Assembly (NCBI GenBank): GCA_963848195.1
Contig: CAWKCY010000009.1
Location: 62,001 to 126,000, forward strand
From: CAVQBP01 sp963848195
GTDB taxonomy: Bacteria; Bacteroidota; Ignavibacteria; Ignavibacteriales; Ignavibacteriaceae
Direction of reading: 5' to 3'
DNA: 64,000 nt
The position numbers and the translations under genes are program-made. A model generated the notes under the pieces. That model was not told where the DNA came from and did not search any database. It worked only from the letters and a program-made list of their open reading frames with translations. Positions 34,155 to 43,456 of the stretch are shown piece by piece (within the stretch, counting starts at the first letter, position 1; each line of letters starts with the position of its first letter).

Positions 34155-34630
34155 AAATAATCATAATTTCAGCAGTTGCAAAAAATAATGTAATTGGAAG
34201 ATCAAACGGAGAAATGCCCTGGCATGTTAAGGAAGAATTTCAACATTTTAAGAATACAACCTTCGGTTCTCCCATCATTATGGGAAGAAAGACATTTGAA
34301 ACACTCGGTAAACCTCTAAAAGGAAGATTAAATGTAATAATAACCAATAATGATAAACTGAATTTTCCTTTTGAAGAAGTAAAGATATTTCATAGTTTAA
34401 AGGCTGCGATAGATTATTTTGAATCTGAGAACTATATAAAAATATTTATTATAGGTGGCGGAGAAGTATATAAACAGGCAATAAATATTGCAGATGAGAT
34501 GATAATTTCAATTATGAACTTTGAAGCGGAAGGAGATGTATATTTCCCGGAATATGATAAATCAGAGTGGAAAGTAGTTAAGAAGGATAAAAGGGATGAA
34601 TTTGAGATTATTTATTATGAGAGGGTATAA
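34151..34630 (+). CDS. folA: Dihydrofolate reductase
   Basis: A 159-aa NADPH-dependent enzyme restoring tetrahydrofolate after thymidylate synthesis. Typical marks are ISAVAKNNVIGRSNGEMPWH at the N-terminus, the NADPH-binding PIIMGRKTFETLG, and FIIGGGEVYKQA. Length matches E. coli FolA (159). The TTG start overlaps the thyA stop, matching the family's first strand. mutL follows 12 bp later, so thyA, folA and mutL probably share a transcript. Confidence 0.95.
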   Translation: MKIIIISAVAKNNVIGRSNGEMPWHVKEEFQHFKNTTFGSPIIMGRKTFETLGKPLKGRLNVIITNNDKLNFPFEEVKIFHSLKAAIDYFESENYIKIFIIGGGEVYKQAINIADEMIISIMNFEAEGDVYFPEYDKSEWKVVKKDKRDEFEIIYYERV

Positions 34631-34642
34631 TGGGAAATAACA

Positions 34643-36523
34643 ATGCCGGATAACAGAATTAAAATACTGCCTGAAAACATTTCCAGTAAAATTGCAGCTG
34701 GTGAAGTAGTGCAAAGGCCTGAATCGGTAGTAAAAGAGCTGATGGAAAATTCTATTGATGCCGGTGCGGATACAATTGAATTGATTGTAAAAAGAGCAGG
34801 TAAAATTCTCATTCAAGTTGTTGATAATGGTATCGGAATGAATGAAGAAGATGCTCTGCTTTGTATTCAAAAGCATGCTACAAGCAAAATATTCAGTTAT
34901 GAAGATCTTGAAGCAATTTCTACACTGGGATTCAGAGGCGAAGCTCTTAGTTCGATTACTGCAGTCAGCCAGGTAGAAATAAAAACAGAAACAAGAGATG
35001 AGGAAATCGGAACCCTGCTTAGGAATGAAGAAAGCGGAAATATTATTAGAGAAAAAGGATCTTTTCCTAAAGGAACTTCGATTTCCGTAAAGAACCTTTT
35101 TTATAATACTCCTGCAAGAAGGAATTTCTTAAAGACAGACGGAACGGAATTAAAGCACATTATCGATACATTTAATAAAATTTCCCTTAGTCATCCGGAT
35201 CTTAACTTTAAGTTTTATAATAATGATGATTTAATTTTTAATTATTCAGCCGGAGATCTTGAAAAAAGAATCAATCAAGTCTTTGCGGATAATATGCTTG
35301 ATGCTTTAATCCCTGTAGAAGAAATGACCGAGTTTATCTCTTTGTACGGATATATAGGAAAACCTGCACTTTTAAAAAAGAGTAGAGGAGAACAATATCT
35401 ATTTTTAAATTCCCGTTTTGTTTCAAGCAAGCAGATAAACCACGCTGTATTTACTGCTTATGAAAATATTCTTGAAAAAGGAGATTACCCCTTCTTTATT
35501 TTATTTATGGATATTGATCCTAAAAGGATTGATGTTAATGTACATCCGTCTAAATTAGAAGTCAGATTTGAAGACGAAAGAGACGTTTACAACTTTGTTC
35601 TAACAGTAATTAAAAAAAGCCTTGGAACACATGATATGGTTCCTTCTATGTCGTTCAATTCAGTAACTGAAGAGACGGAAAAACTGAAAGTTCATAGTTT
35701 TAATAGAACGGAAAAAGGGGATTTCTCAGACAGACCGGGATTTGTTGAAAAGAAATCTTATGCTAAAACTAATTTTTCTGATAAGGAGATAGATTTGATT
35801 TTCAGTACTATTCCGGATGAAATTGTAAAATCAAAACCAAGTGAATTTCCGCATCCTTTTAGTAACATAGAAGAACAAAAAACAAGAAATGAAAACATAA
35901 CGAGTAATTCTGTACAGAATATTAAGTATTCAAAAGAGGTTAAAACAGAAGATGAAACAACTTTTATAATTCAGCTTCATAACAAATATATCCTGTCGCA
36001 AATTAAAACTGGATTGATGATAATTGACCAGCATGTAGCGCACGAAAGGGTGCTTTACGAGAAAGCATTAAAAAGATTCGATGCCAATTTACCTTTCTCT
36101 CAGCAATTATTATTTCCTAAAACATTAGAGCTTAATCCTGGTACCATTGAAGTTCTTAAAGAGATTAATCCTTATTTAATTAGATTAGGTTTTGAAATAA
36201 AATTTTTTAGTAAGAATACTATTGTTATCGAAGGTGTCCCTGATGACGTTAAAAGCGGTTCGGAAGAAAAAATATTACTAGAATTAATTGACGAATATGT
36301 GTCCAATGAGAGGGAAAAAAAATTGGAAGAGAGAGATAATATTGCAAAATCTTATTCATGTAAAACCGCAATTAAAGCCGGAGATAAATTATCCGACAAA
36401 GAAATGCGTTTATTAATCGATCAGCTTTTTGCAACCTCAATGCCCTATGCTTGTCCTCACGGCAGACCTATAGTGGTTAAAATATCTCTGGATGAATTCG
36501 ATAGACGCTTTGGAAGAACTTAA
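34643..36523 (+). CDS. mutL: DNA mismatch repair protein MutL (endonuclease-type)
   Basis: A 626-aa GHKL ATPase of mismatch repair. N-terminal motifs: IAAGEVVQRPESVVKELMEN (ATP/Mg), DNGIGM, and STLGFRGEALSSI. A charged linker (about 340-450) precedes the dimerisation domain. That domain has DQHVAHERVLYE, near the endonuclease motif DQHA(X)2E(X)4E, plus a C-terminal CPHGRP. This suggests nicking activity as in organisms without MutH. The Ala-to-Val change in the motif is conservative. It is third after thyA and folA, 12 bp behind folA. Confidence 0.95.
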   Translation: MPDNRIKILPENISSKIAAGEVVQRPESVVKELMENSIDAGADTIELIVKRAGKILIQVVDNGIGMNEEDALLCIQKHATSKIFSYEDLEAISTLGFRGEALSSITAVSQVEIKTETRDEEIGTLLRNEESGNIIREKGSFPKGTSISVKNLFYNTPARRNFLKTDGTELKHIIDTFNKISLSHPDLNFKFYNNDDLIFNYSAGDLEKRINQVFADNMLDALIPVEEMTEFISLYGYIGKPALLKKSRGEQYLFLNSRFVSSKQINHAVFTAYENILEKGDYPFFILFMDIDPKRIDVNVHPSKLEVRFEDERDVYNFVLTVIKKSLGTHDMVPSMSFNSVTEETEKLKVHSFNRTEKGDFSDRPGFVEKKSYAKTNFSDKEIDLIFSTIPDEIVKSKPSEFPHPFSNIEEQKTRNENITSNSVQNIKYSKEVKTEDETTFIIQLHNKYILSQIKTGLMIIDQHVAHERVLYEKALKRFDANLPFSQQLLFPKTLELNPGTIEVLKEINPYLIRLGFEIKFFSKNTIVIEGVPDDVKSGSEEKILLELIDEYVSNEREKKLEERDNIAKSYSCKTAIKAGDKLSDKEMRLLIDQLFATSMPYACPHGRPIVVKISLDEFDRRFGRT

Positions 36524-36639
36524 AAGAATTGGAATATTGGAGGATGGAATATATTGGGATAGTATATGTGATGTAGATAAAGAAGAGTAGTATGAAATTT
36601 AAATATTATAAGTATAAATGATTTTACCGCCCAAAAGGC

Positions 36640-38340
36640 ATGCTTAATAAATTAGTTCCAAAAGAACTTAGAAAAGAGGTTGTTATGGTTTCAGAAGAGT
36701 ATAAGAAAAAGAAAAATGAATATTTATCAAGAGCTAACAATTCAAGAAATACAGGAATGAAATTTACTACTGTCAGCGGTGAAGAGGTTAATGTTTTATA
36801 TGGTCCAGATGATATTGAGAATATAAATTATTTGAGCGACATAGGTTTTCCCGGCGAGTATCCATATACAAGAGGAATTCATGAAAGCGGATATAGAGGG
36901 AAAATATGGACTATGCGTCAATTTGCAGGTTTTGGTTCACCTGAAGATACAAACGAGCGCTTTCACTACTTATTGAACAAGGGTCAAACAGGCCTTTCGG
37001 TAGCATTTGATCTTCCTACTTTAATGGGATGGGATGCTGATGCGGATTTAAGTGAAGGAGAAGTCGGGATTTGCGGAGTATCTATATCTTCACTCAAAGA
37101 TATGGAAGTTCTATTTGATAAAATTCCTTTAAATAATGTTTCAACTTCCATGACCATTAATTCTCCTGCTGCAATGATTTTTGCTTTTTATCTTGCAGTA
37201 GCTCAGAAACAGGGGATAGAGACAAAAGATTTGAGAGGAACTCTGCAGAATGATATTTTAAAGGAATATATTGCTCAGAAGGAATATATATATCCTCCAA
37301 ATCCATCTATGAGAATAATTGTAGATATGATTGATTACTGTCAGAAAGAGGTTCCGTTATGGAATCCTGTTTCAGTTAGTGGATATCATATACGAGAAGC
37401 TGGTTCGACTGCCGTTCAGGAATTAGCATATACTCTGGCAGATGGTTTTGCTTATATTGAAGCTTGTATTGAACGGGGAATGGATGTAGATAGTTTTTCA
37501 CCAAGAATATCTTTTTTCTTTAATTCACACCTGGATTTCTTCGAAGAAATTGCTAAATACAGGGCTGCAAGAAAAATATATGCAAAAAGAATGAGAGAAA
37601 AATATAAGGCTAAAAATCCGCGTTCATGGTGGCTCCGCTTTCATACTCAAACAGCCGGTTGCACTTTAACGGCACAGCAACCTGAAAATAATATTATACG
37701 TACTGCATTCCAGGCACTTGCAGGTGTTCTGGGAGGAACACAATCCCTTCATACAAATTCTATGGATGAAACCCTTGCTTTGCCGGGTGAAAAAGCAGTA
37801 AAAATTGCTTTAAGAACCCAGCAAATAATTGCTTATGAAACAGGAGTTATAAATACAATTGATCCGCTGGGTGGTAGTTATTTTGTAGAATCTTTAACCG
37901 ATAGAATGGAAAAGGAAGCAAATGAGATTTTTGAAGAGATTGATTCTTTTGGAGGGGTAATCCCTGCAATTGAAACTGGATATTTTCAAAAGGAAATTGC
38001 TGATTCTGCTTACCGTTATCAAATGGAAGTTGAAAGAAAAGAGAAATTTATTGTAGGAGTAAATGAATTTGTAGAGAAAGATGAAAAAGTAGACATCCCG
38101 ATTTTACTTATTTCACCTGAAGTCGAAATTAAACAAAAGAAAAGATTAGCGGATTTAAAACAGAGCAGAAATCAACAAGATGTTAAGAAAAGTTTGGATG
38201 ATATAAGAATTGCTGCAGTAGAAGGGAATAATTTAATGCCTACCCTAATAAATGCCGCGCATAATTATGTGACATTAGGGGAAATGGTAACTGAATTAAA
38301 AGAAATCTTCGGAATATATCAGGAGGCTGCTGTATTTTAA
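36640..38340 (+). CDS. Acyl-CoA mutase large subunit, isobutyryl-CoA mutase type
   Basis: A 566-aa B12-dependent mutase large subunit without the C-terminal cobalamin domain, so it needs a separate small subunit, not found here. Family blocks: RGIHESGYRGKIWTMRQ, GLSVAFDLPT, GTLQNDILKEY and SVSGYHIREAG. Two substrate-contact positions differ from methylmalonyl-CoA mutase: Tyr is F95 (TMRQFAGF) and Arg is Q213 (EYIAQKEY). The Phe/Gln pair is the known mark of isobutyryl-CoA mutase, whose IcmA is also 566 aa. The first ATG is kept; M16 is an alternative. It overlaps the UbiA-type gene by 1 nt (TAATG). Automated annotation would probably call it methylmalonyl-CoA mutase. Confidence 0.8.
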   Translation: MLNKLVPKELRKEVVMVSEEYKKKKNEYLSRANNSRNTGMKFTTVSGEEVNVLYGPDDIENINYLSDIGFPGEYPYTRGIHESGYRGKIWTMRQFAGFGSPEDTNERFHYLLNKGQTGLSVAFDLPTLMGWDADADLSEGEVGICGVSISSLKDMEVLFDKIPLNNVSTSMTINSPAAMIFAFYLAVAQKQGIETKDLRGTLQNDILKEYIAQKEYIYPPNPSMRIIVDMIDYCQKEVPLWNPVSVSGYHIREAGSTAVQELAYTLADGFAYIEACIERGMDVDSFSPRISFFFNSHLDFFEEIAKYRAARKIYAKRMREKYKAKNPRSWWLRFHTQTAGCTLTAQQPENNIIRTAFQALAGVLGGTQSLHTNSMDETLALPGEKAVKIALRTQQIIAYETGVINTIDPLGGSYFVESLTDRMEKEANEIFEEIDSFGGVIPAIETGYFQKEIADSAYRYQMEVERKEKFIVGVNEFVEKDEKVDIPILLISPEVEIKQKKRLADLKQSRNQQDVKKSLDDIRIAAVEGNNLMPTLINAAHNYVTLGEMVTELKEIFGIYQEAAVF

Positions 38341-39209
38341 TGGTCAAGGAATATTTAAAGTTATTCCGCCTCCATCAATGGATTAAAAATGTTTTTATTT
38401 TTGTCCCGATAGTTTTTTCAAAAAACCTGTTCAATTTAGAATTATTATTAATTGTTGCTGCAGGTTTTTTTGAATTCTGCCTCGCATCCAGCTTAGTTTA
38501 TGTACTAAATGATATTATTGACATAGAATCTGACAGAAACCATCCTATAAAAAAAGAAAGACCGTTACCATCCGGCAGAATTTCTAAGAAATCTGCAATT
38601 TATTCGGTGATTATTTTATCTTTAATAATAATATCTCTGCTTCCATTTTTCAACCTTACTTTTGATGCCCTCCTGCTATTATACATCGTTATTAATATTT
38701 TTTATTCGATAAAATTAAAGAATATAGTTATAATAGATATTTTCAGTATTGCTGCCGGTTTTATGATCAGAATAATATCAGGAGCAGTTGTTATTAATGT
38801 CGAAATATCAAACTGGCTAATACTGACTACGATGTTTATCTCACTATTTTTAGGAGTAATGAAAAGACGTTCCGAACTTACCTTAGTAGAAAATGTGTCA
38901 ACAAGAAAAGTTCTGGCTGAATACTCGATTACTTTTTCGGATCAGATGACAACAGTAGCAGCGGCAGGAGTTATAATTTGTTACGCACTATACTCAGTCG
39001 CTTCAAGAACCGTATCGGTTTTTGGAACTGAAAGATTAATTTTTACTACTCCGTTCGTTGTCTTCGGAATTTTCAGGTACATGTACCTGGTTTATATGAA
39101 TGCTAAAGGTGAAAATACATCTAAAATGCTTGTGAGTGATCTTCCTATGATTATTAATATTTTGTTGTATATTCTCACTAGTATATTAATTATCTATAAA
39201 ATTTTTTAG
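38340..39209 (+). CDS. UbiA-family prenyltransferase (DPPR synthase-like)
   Basis: A 289-aa integral membrane prenyltransferase with eight or nine helices. The start LFRLHQWIKNVFIFVPIVFS and the two Asp motifs, NDIIDIESD and the second-half DIFSIAAGFMIR, match decaprenyl-phosphate phosphoribosyltransferase-like UbiA members, which load phosphoribose onto polyprenyl phosphate. This could feed arabinose-like sugars or other lipid carriers. Other UbiA substrates cannot be excluded. It is coupled to the mutase gene by 1 nt but has no clear functional link with it. Confidence 0.75.
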   Translation: MVKEYLKLFRLHQWIKNVFIFVPIVFSKNLFNLELLLIVAAGFFEFCLASSLVYVLNDIIDIESDRNHPIKKERPLPSGRISKKSAIYSVIILSLIIISLLPFFNLTFDALLLLYIVINIFYSIKLKNIVIIDIFSIAAGFMIRIISGAVVINVEISNWLILTTMFISLFLGVMKRRSELTLVENVSTRKVLAEYSITFSDQMTTVAAAGVIICYALYSVASRTVSVFGTERLIFTTPFVVFGIFRYMYLVYMNAKGENTSKMLVSDLPMIINILLYILTSILIIYKIF

Positions 39210-39264
39210 AAATACAAAGCCGCAGGGTAAAAAACCGGCAGTTAACAACAATTGAAATAAAATC

Positions 39265-40506
39265 ATGTTTTCAGAATTTTTAGTTTTAATATTACTAATA
39301 ATACTAAGCGGATTTTTTGCCGGTTCCGAAATGGCTTATGTTGCTGCCAGTAGAATAAAAATTGAAGTTCGTGCAAGGAAAAAAGAACTTACTGCAAAAA
39401 ATGCATATTTTTTTGCAAATAATCCTCAAGAGTTCTTTTCGGTAATTCTATTGGGAAATAATATTGTTAATATTTCATTTGCTTCGATAAGTACAATAAT
39501 ATTAACGGATGCCTTTAGATTGGATGAGTTTTCAATCCTTTTAATATCAACCTTTTTCATCCTGATTTTCGGAGAGCTAATACCAAAATATTTATCAAGA
39601 GAACTTGCGGACCGGGTTATACTAATTTCCTCTATACCGATTCGAATCTTATACTTTGTACTATATCCATTTATAAAAATCACATCTTCATTTTCATCAT
39701 TTTTAACCCAGTCTTCTAGCACTAGAGAAGAAAACATTAAATACCTTTTCAGTAAAGAAGATATTGAATCACTCGTAAAAGAAAGTCATGCAGCAGGTAA
39801 AGTAAACAAAAGTGAAAGTGATATTATTAGTAAAGTTTTTGCCTTAAGCGAACAAAGAGTTTATGAAGCTATGCGACCAAGAACTGATATAACAGGGATT
39901 GAGATCGGACAAAATATTGAAGATATGTTGAATATTTTTATAGAATCCGGTTATTCTAAACTTCCGGTATATGAAGATAATCTAGATAATATAAAAGGTG
40001 TTGTTTACGCATATGATATCTTTAAAAATCCAAAGAATATAGAGAATGTTTTAAGAGAGGTCATTTTTGTACCTGAAACAAAAAAAAGTTTTGAAATGCT
40101 GAATGAGTTCTTAAATAAACATGTATCTATTGCTGTTGTAATTGATGAATTCGGTGGTACAGCAGGAATAGTAACTATGGAAGATATCATTGAAGAATTA
40201 TTTGGTGAAATAGAGGATGAATATGATGTAGAAGAAGATATTTGTAAAAAAATAGGACCAAATGAATATTTAATTAGCGGAAAAGTTGAAATCGACTATA
40301 TTAACGAAAAATTCAATCTGGAAATACCATTAGGTGATTATGAGACTGTCGGAGGTTATATTTCCTATAATCTGGGAAGAATTCCTGTTCAAGGAGAGAA
40401 CATATCAATTAATAATTTCAATATACTAATTGCACGATCTTCACAAAATAAGATAGATATGATCAAGTTGACTGTAAACTCAGAACCTGTCTTACCAATT
40501 AAATAA
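39265..40506 (+). CDS. CNNM/CBS-domain transporter (hemolysin-like, CorC/HlyC)
   Basis: A 413-aa membrane protein: an N-terminal CNNM (DUF21) domain with three or four helices (about 1-150), a CBS pair (about 190-325, with RPRTDITGIEIG and VIDEFGGTAGIVTMEDIIEE), and a C-terminal CorC_HlyC domain (about 340-413). Family members are linked to Mg2+ or cobalt efflux; older databases call them hemolysins without good evidence. It is 55 bp after the prenyltransferase gene and may share its transcript. The NNIVNISFAS stretch is the usual CNNM substrate region. Confidence 0.88.
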   Translation: MFSEFLVLILLIILSGFFAGSEMAYVAASRIKIEVRARKKELTAKNAYFFANNPQEFFSVILLGNNIVNISFASISTIILTDAFRLDEFSILLISTFFILIFGELIPKYLSRELADRVILISSIPIRILYFVLYPFIKITSSFSSFLTQSSSTREENIKYLFSKEDIESLVKESHAAGKVNKSESDIISKVFALSEQRVYEAMRPRTDITGIEIGQNIEDMLNIFIESGYSKLPVYEDNLDNIKGVVYAYDIFKNPKNIENVLREVIFVPETKKSFEMLNEFLNKHVSIAVVIDEFGGTAGIVTMEDIIEELFGEIEDEYDVEEDICKKIGPNEYLISGKVEIDYINEKFNLEIPLGDYETVGGYISYNLGRIPVQGENISINNFNILIARSSQNKIDMIKLTVNSEPVLPIK

Positions 40507-40703
40507 AAATCCCGCTTAACCAGAATTCCATTGCTAAAATGTTGTTTTGTTAATAGTATTATTTATTAAGGACTGCAGAAAATAAGCAGGATAATAATAC
40601 TGCTGCACTCTAATAAAACCATTGGATTTAATAGTAGTTAAATAAAATTTACCTTAAATTTGTGATATAAATAAAAATGTTTTTTGACAAATAATAGGTA
40701 AAT

Positions 40704-41855
40704 TTGCTTAATTTTGTTGCTGAAGGCAAAGATTCAAATTGCAAAGCCAGAGCAGGATATTTTATAACTGATCACGGAATAGTTAAGACACCTATTTTTT
40801 TACCTGTTGGTACACAAGGTACTGTTAAGGCAGTTAGAAAAGACAGCTTAGAATCAGATATTAAAGCTGAAATTGTTCTTTCAAATACTTACCATCTTTA
40901 TTTAAGACCCGGCACTGAAGTGCTTGAAAAAGCAGGAGGTTTGCATAGATTTATGAATTGGGGGAAGCCCATATTAACTGACAGCGGGGGTTACCAGATT
41001 TTTAGTCTATCCGAACTCCGTCAGCTTAAACCTGATGGTGTTGAATTCCGTTCTCATTTAGATGGTTCAAAGCATTTCTTTTCCCCTGACAAAATAATCA
41101 ATATTCAAAGGAGTATTGGTTCTGATATAATGATGTCATTAGATGAATGTACTCCTTTCCCGTGTGATTATGAATATGCAAATAATTCTATGCAATTGAC
41201 TTCAAAATGGGCAATATTAAATAAAGAAGCTTTTGAAAAATCTAAATCTCTTTATGGAAATACCCAATTTTTGTTCGGAATAATACAGGGAAGCATCTAT
41301 AAAGATTTAAGAGAAAAATCAGCTAAAGATCTCTTGGATTTGAATTTTGACGGTTATGCCGTAGGCGGACTGGCAGTCGGGGAACCTGTTGAAAAGATGT
41401 ATGAAATAGTTAATTTTACAACAGATTTTATGCCTGAAAATAAAGTAAGATATTTAATGGGAGTAGGGAAACCTGAAAATATTTTAGAAGCAATTGAAAG
41501 AGGAATAGATATGTTCGATTGTGTTATGCCTACCAGAAATGCGAGAAATTCATATCTATTTACTTCGGAAGGTGTTTTGGCAATGAGAAATTCAAAATAT
41601 AAAAATGATTTTAACAGTATTGATAAGAACTGTGAATGTTATACATGCAGTAATTTCTCAAGGGCATATTTGAGACATTTATTTATTGCTAAAGAAATTG
41701 TTGCCTTAGAACTGGCAAGTATCCATAATTTACATTTTTATTTACATCTGGTTAAAGAAGCAAGGAAGAAAATAATTGAAGGTTCTTTCCTTGATTGGAA
41801 ATCAAAAATAACAGAAAAAATAAACAATAGAGAAAAAAACAATACGGAGGAATAA
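40704..41855 (+). CDS. tgt: Queuine tRNA-ribosyltransferase
   Basis: A 383-aa tRNA-guanine transglycosylase that swaps G34 for preQ1 in queuosine-tRNAs. Visible marks: FLPVGTQGTVKAV, ILTDSGGYQIFSLS (catalytic-site Asp), DECTPFP, GGLAVGEP, and the zinc cluster CECYTC...RHL (about 310-325). Length matches E. coli Tgt (375). The TTG start is backed by AGG five nt upstream and by the family's N-terminus. yajC begins immediately after its stop, the classic tgt-yajC order. Confidence 0.95.
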   Translation: MLNFVAEGKDSNCKARAGYFITDHGIVKTPIFLPVGTQGTVKAVRKDSLESDIKAEIVLSNTYHLYLRPGTEVLEKAGGLHRFMNWGKPILTDSGGYQIFSLSELRQLKPDGVEFRSHLDGSKHFFSPDKIINIQRSIGSDIMMSLDECTPFPCDYEYANNSMQLTSKWAILNKEAFEKSKSLYGNTQFLFGIIQGSIYKDLREKSAKDLLDLNFDGYAVGGLAVGEPVEKMYEIVNFTTDFMPENKVRYLMGVGKPENILEAIERGIDMFDCVMPTRNARNSYLFTSEGVLAMRNSKYKNDFNSIDKNCECYTCSNFSRAYLRHLFIAKEIVALELASIHNLHFYLHLVKEARKKIIEGSFLDWKSKITEKINNREKNNTEE

Positions 41856-42170
41856 TTGAATACTATTATAGCTATGGCTCCATCAGGTAGTGGAGGCGGA
41901 GGAAGTTTTATCAGCACAATTATAATGTTCGGTGCTATTTTCCTAATTTTTTATTTCATGATCATCAGACCACAGCAGAAACGTGCTAAAGAAAGAGAAA
42001 AAATGTTATCTAATATTCAGAAGGGGGATAAAGTTGTTACAAATGGCGGGTTGCACGGTGTAATTGCCGGCCTTGATGAAAAAACAGTTTTGCTGCAGGT
42101 AGGGGATAATGTAAAATTAAAATTTGAGCGTTCTGCTATTACAACTATAGTTTCAAGTAAAGAAAGTTAA
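41856..42170 (+). CDS. yajC: Preprotein translocase subunit YajC
   Basis: A 104-aa protein with a single membrane helix (about 20-37) followed by the conserved MIIRPQQKRAKEREKML and KGDKVVTNGGLHGVI. YajC associates with SecDF in protein export. The start is TTG, directly abutting the tgt stop, with GGAGG within the end of tgt. A Gly/Ser-rich N-terminal segment is typical. The order tgt-yajC is conserved across bacteria; secD is not next here, since ribBA follows. Confidence 0.93.
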   Translation: MNTIIAMAPSGSGGGGSFISTIIMFGAIFLIFYFMIIRPQQKRAKEREKMLSNIQKGDKVVTNGGLHGVIAGLDEKTVLLQVGDNVKLKFERSAITTIVSSKES

Positions 42171-42248
42171 ACAGAGTTTTTAGGCTGAAACTATATATGA
42201 TTTTTTTTATCTTTTATATATTTTTTTGAAAAGGATTGGGGCTTAACT

Positions 42249-43445
42249 ATGTTTTGTGCAGTTGAAGAAGCTATTGAAGAAATAAAAAATGGTAAAATAA
42301 TAATAATTGTTGATGATGAGAATCGTGAAAACGAGGGGGATTTTGTATGTGCTGCCGAATATGTTACACCCGATATAGTGAATTTTATGATTACCCATGG
42401 ACGCGGAATGGTTTGCGTAGCAGTCACAGGAGAAAAATTAGATAAAATTGGTTTACCTTTAATGGTTGATACCAATTCGGCCCTGCATGGAACGCAGTTT
42501 ACTGTTACAGTTGATGCGATTAAAGGGACAACAACAGGTATTTCTGCAGTTGATCGGGCTTTAACTATTAAAAAAATAATTGATCAGAATTCTAAATCCG
42601 AAGATTTTGCAAGACCGGGTCATATATTTCCGCTTCGTGCATTTGATGAGGGAGTTTTAAGAAGAGCAGGTCATACAGAAGCAGCTGTTGATCTATGCAA
42701 ATCTGCAAACTTAAAACCAGCTGGCGTTTTATGTGAAATTCTTCATGAAAATGGAGAGATGGCAAGGGTTCCGGTTCTGCTTAAAATTGCAAAAAAATTT
42801 GGACTGAAGATAGTTACTGTTCAAGCTATTATTAAATTCAGGCTTCAAAAGGAAAAATTAGTCGAAAAAATTACGGATATTAACTTTCCGACTGATCATG
42901 GAAATTTTAGATTAAATCTGTATAGAAGTTTAGTCGATAATAAAAAGCAGTTAGCCCTGGTTAAGGGGGATATAGATCCGGATGTTCCGGTTTTGGTTAG
43001 AATGCATTCCGAATGTTTAACCGGAGATGTTTTTCATTCGTTGCGGTGCGATTGTCATGACCAATTAAATGCAGCGCTAGATCAAATTGAAGAATATGGA
43101 AGCGGTATACTGGTATATATGAGACAGGAAGGTCGTGGGATCGGACTTAAAAATAAAATTTTAGCCTATAAACTTCAGGATGAAGGCAAAGATACTGTTG
43201 AAGCTAATGAAGCTCTTGGATTTAAAGCGGATTTAAGAGATTATGGAATAGGGGCACAAATCCTGCTTGATTTAGGTGTTAAGAAGATAAAATTATTGAC
43301 TAATAATCCGAAGAAAATAGTCGGGTTAAAAGGATATGGATTAGAAATTGTAGAAAGAATCCCTATTGAAATACAGCCAAATGAGATTAATGCTAAATAT
43401 CTTAAAACAAAACGGGATAAATTAGGACATATAATTTTGCAGTGA
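42249..43445 (+). CDS. ribBA: Bifunctional 3,4-DHBP synthase / GTP cyclohydrolase II
   Basis: A 398-aa fusion making both riboflavin precursors. Residues 1 to about 200 are DHBP synthase (VDDENRENEGDFV, 21-33, and the HTEAAVDL histidine loop). About 205-398 is GTP cyclohydrolase II, with the zinc site CLTGDVFHSLRCDC (about 256-269) and MRQEGRGIGL. Length agrees with B. subtilis RibBA (398). The 78-bp upstream gap shows no FMN riboswitch consensus. It converges on the interrupted rmlD gene, 11 bp away. Confidence 0.95.
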   Translation: MFCAVEEAIEEIKNGKIIIIVDDENRENEGDFVCAAEYVTPDIVNFMITHGRGMVCVAVTGEKLDKIGLPLMVDTNSALHGTQFTVTVDAIKGTTTGISAVDRALTIKKIIDQNSKSEDFARPGHIFPLRAFDEGVLRRAGHTEAAVDLCKSANLKPAGVLCEILHENGEMARVPVLLKIAKKFGLKIVTVQAIIKFRLQKEKLVEKITDINFPTDHGNFRLNLYRSLVDNKKQLALVKGDIDPDVPVLVRMHSECLTGDVFHSLRCDCHDQLNAALDQIEEYGSGILVYMRQEGRGIGLKNKILAYKLQDEGKDTVEANEALGFKADLRDYGIGAQILLDLGVKKIKLLTNNPKKIVGLKGYGLEIVERIPIEIQPNEINAKYLKTKRDKLGHIILQ

Positions 43446-43456
43446 TAAGATGATGA

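Noticed and set aside
40684..40712. TTGACA at 40684 as a -35 element for tgt
   Set aside because: The matching -10 position would fall inside the start of the tgt reading frame.
42171..42248. Possible FMN riboswitch before ribBA
   Set aside because: The gap is only 78 bp and lacks the conserved AGGATAT...GGGC-type stems of the RFN element.
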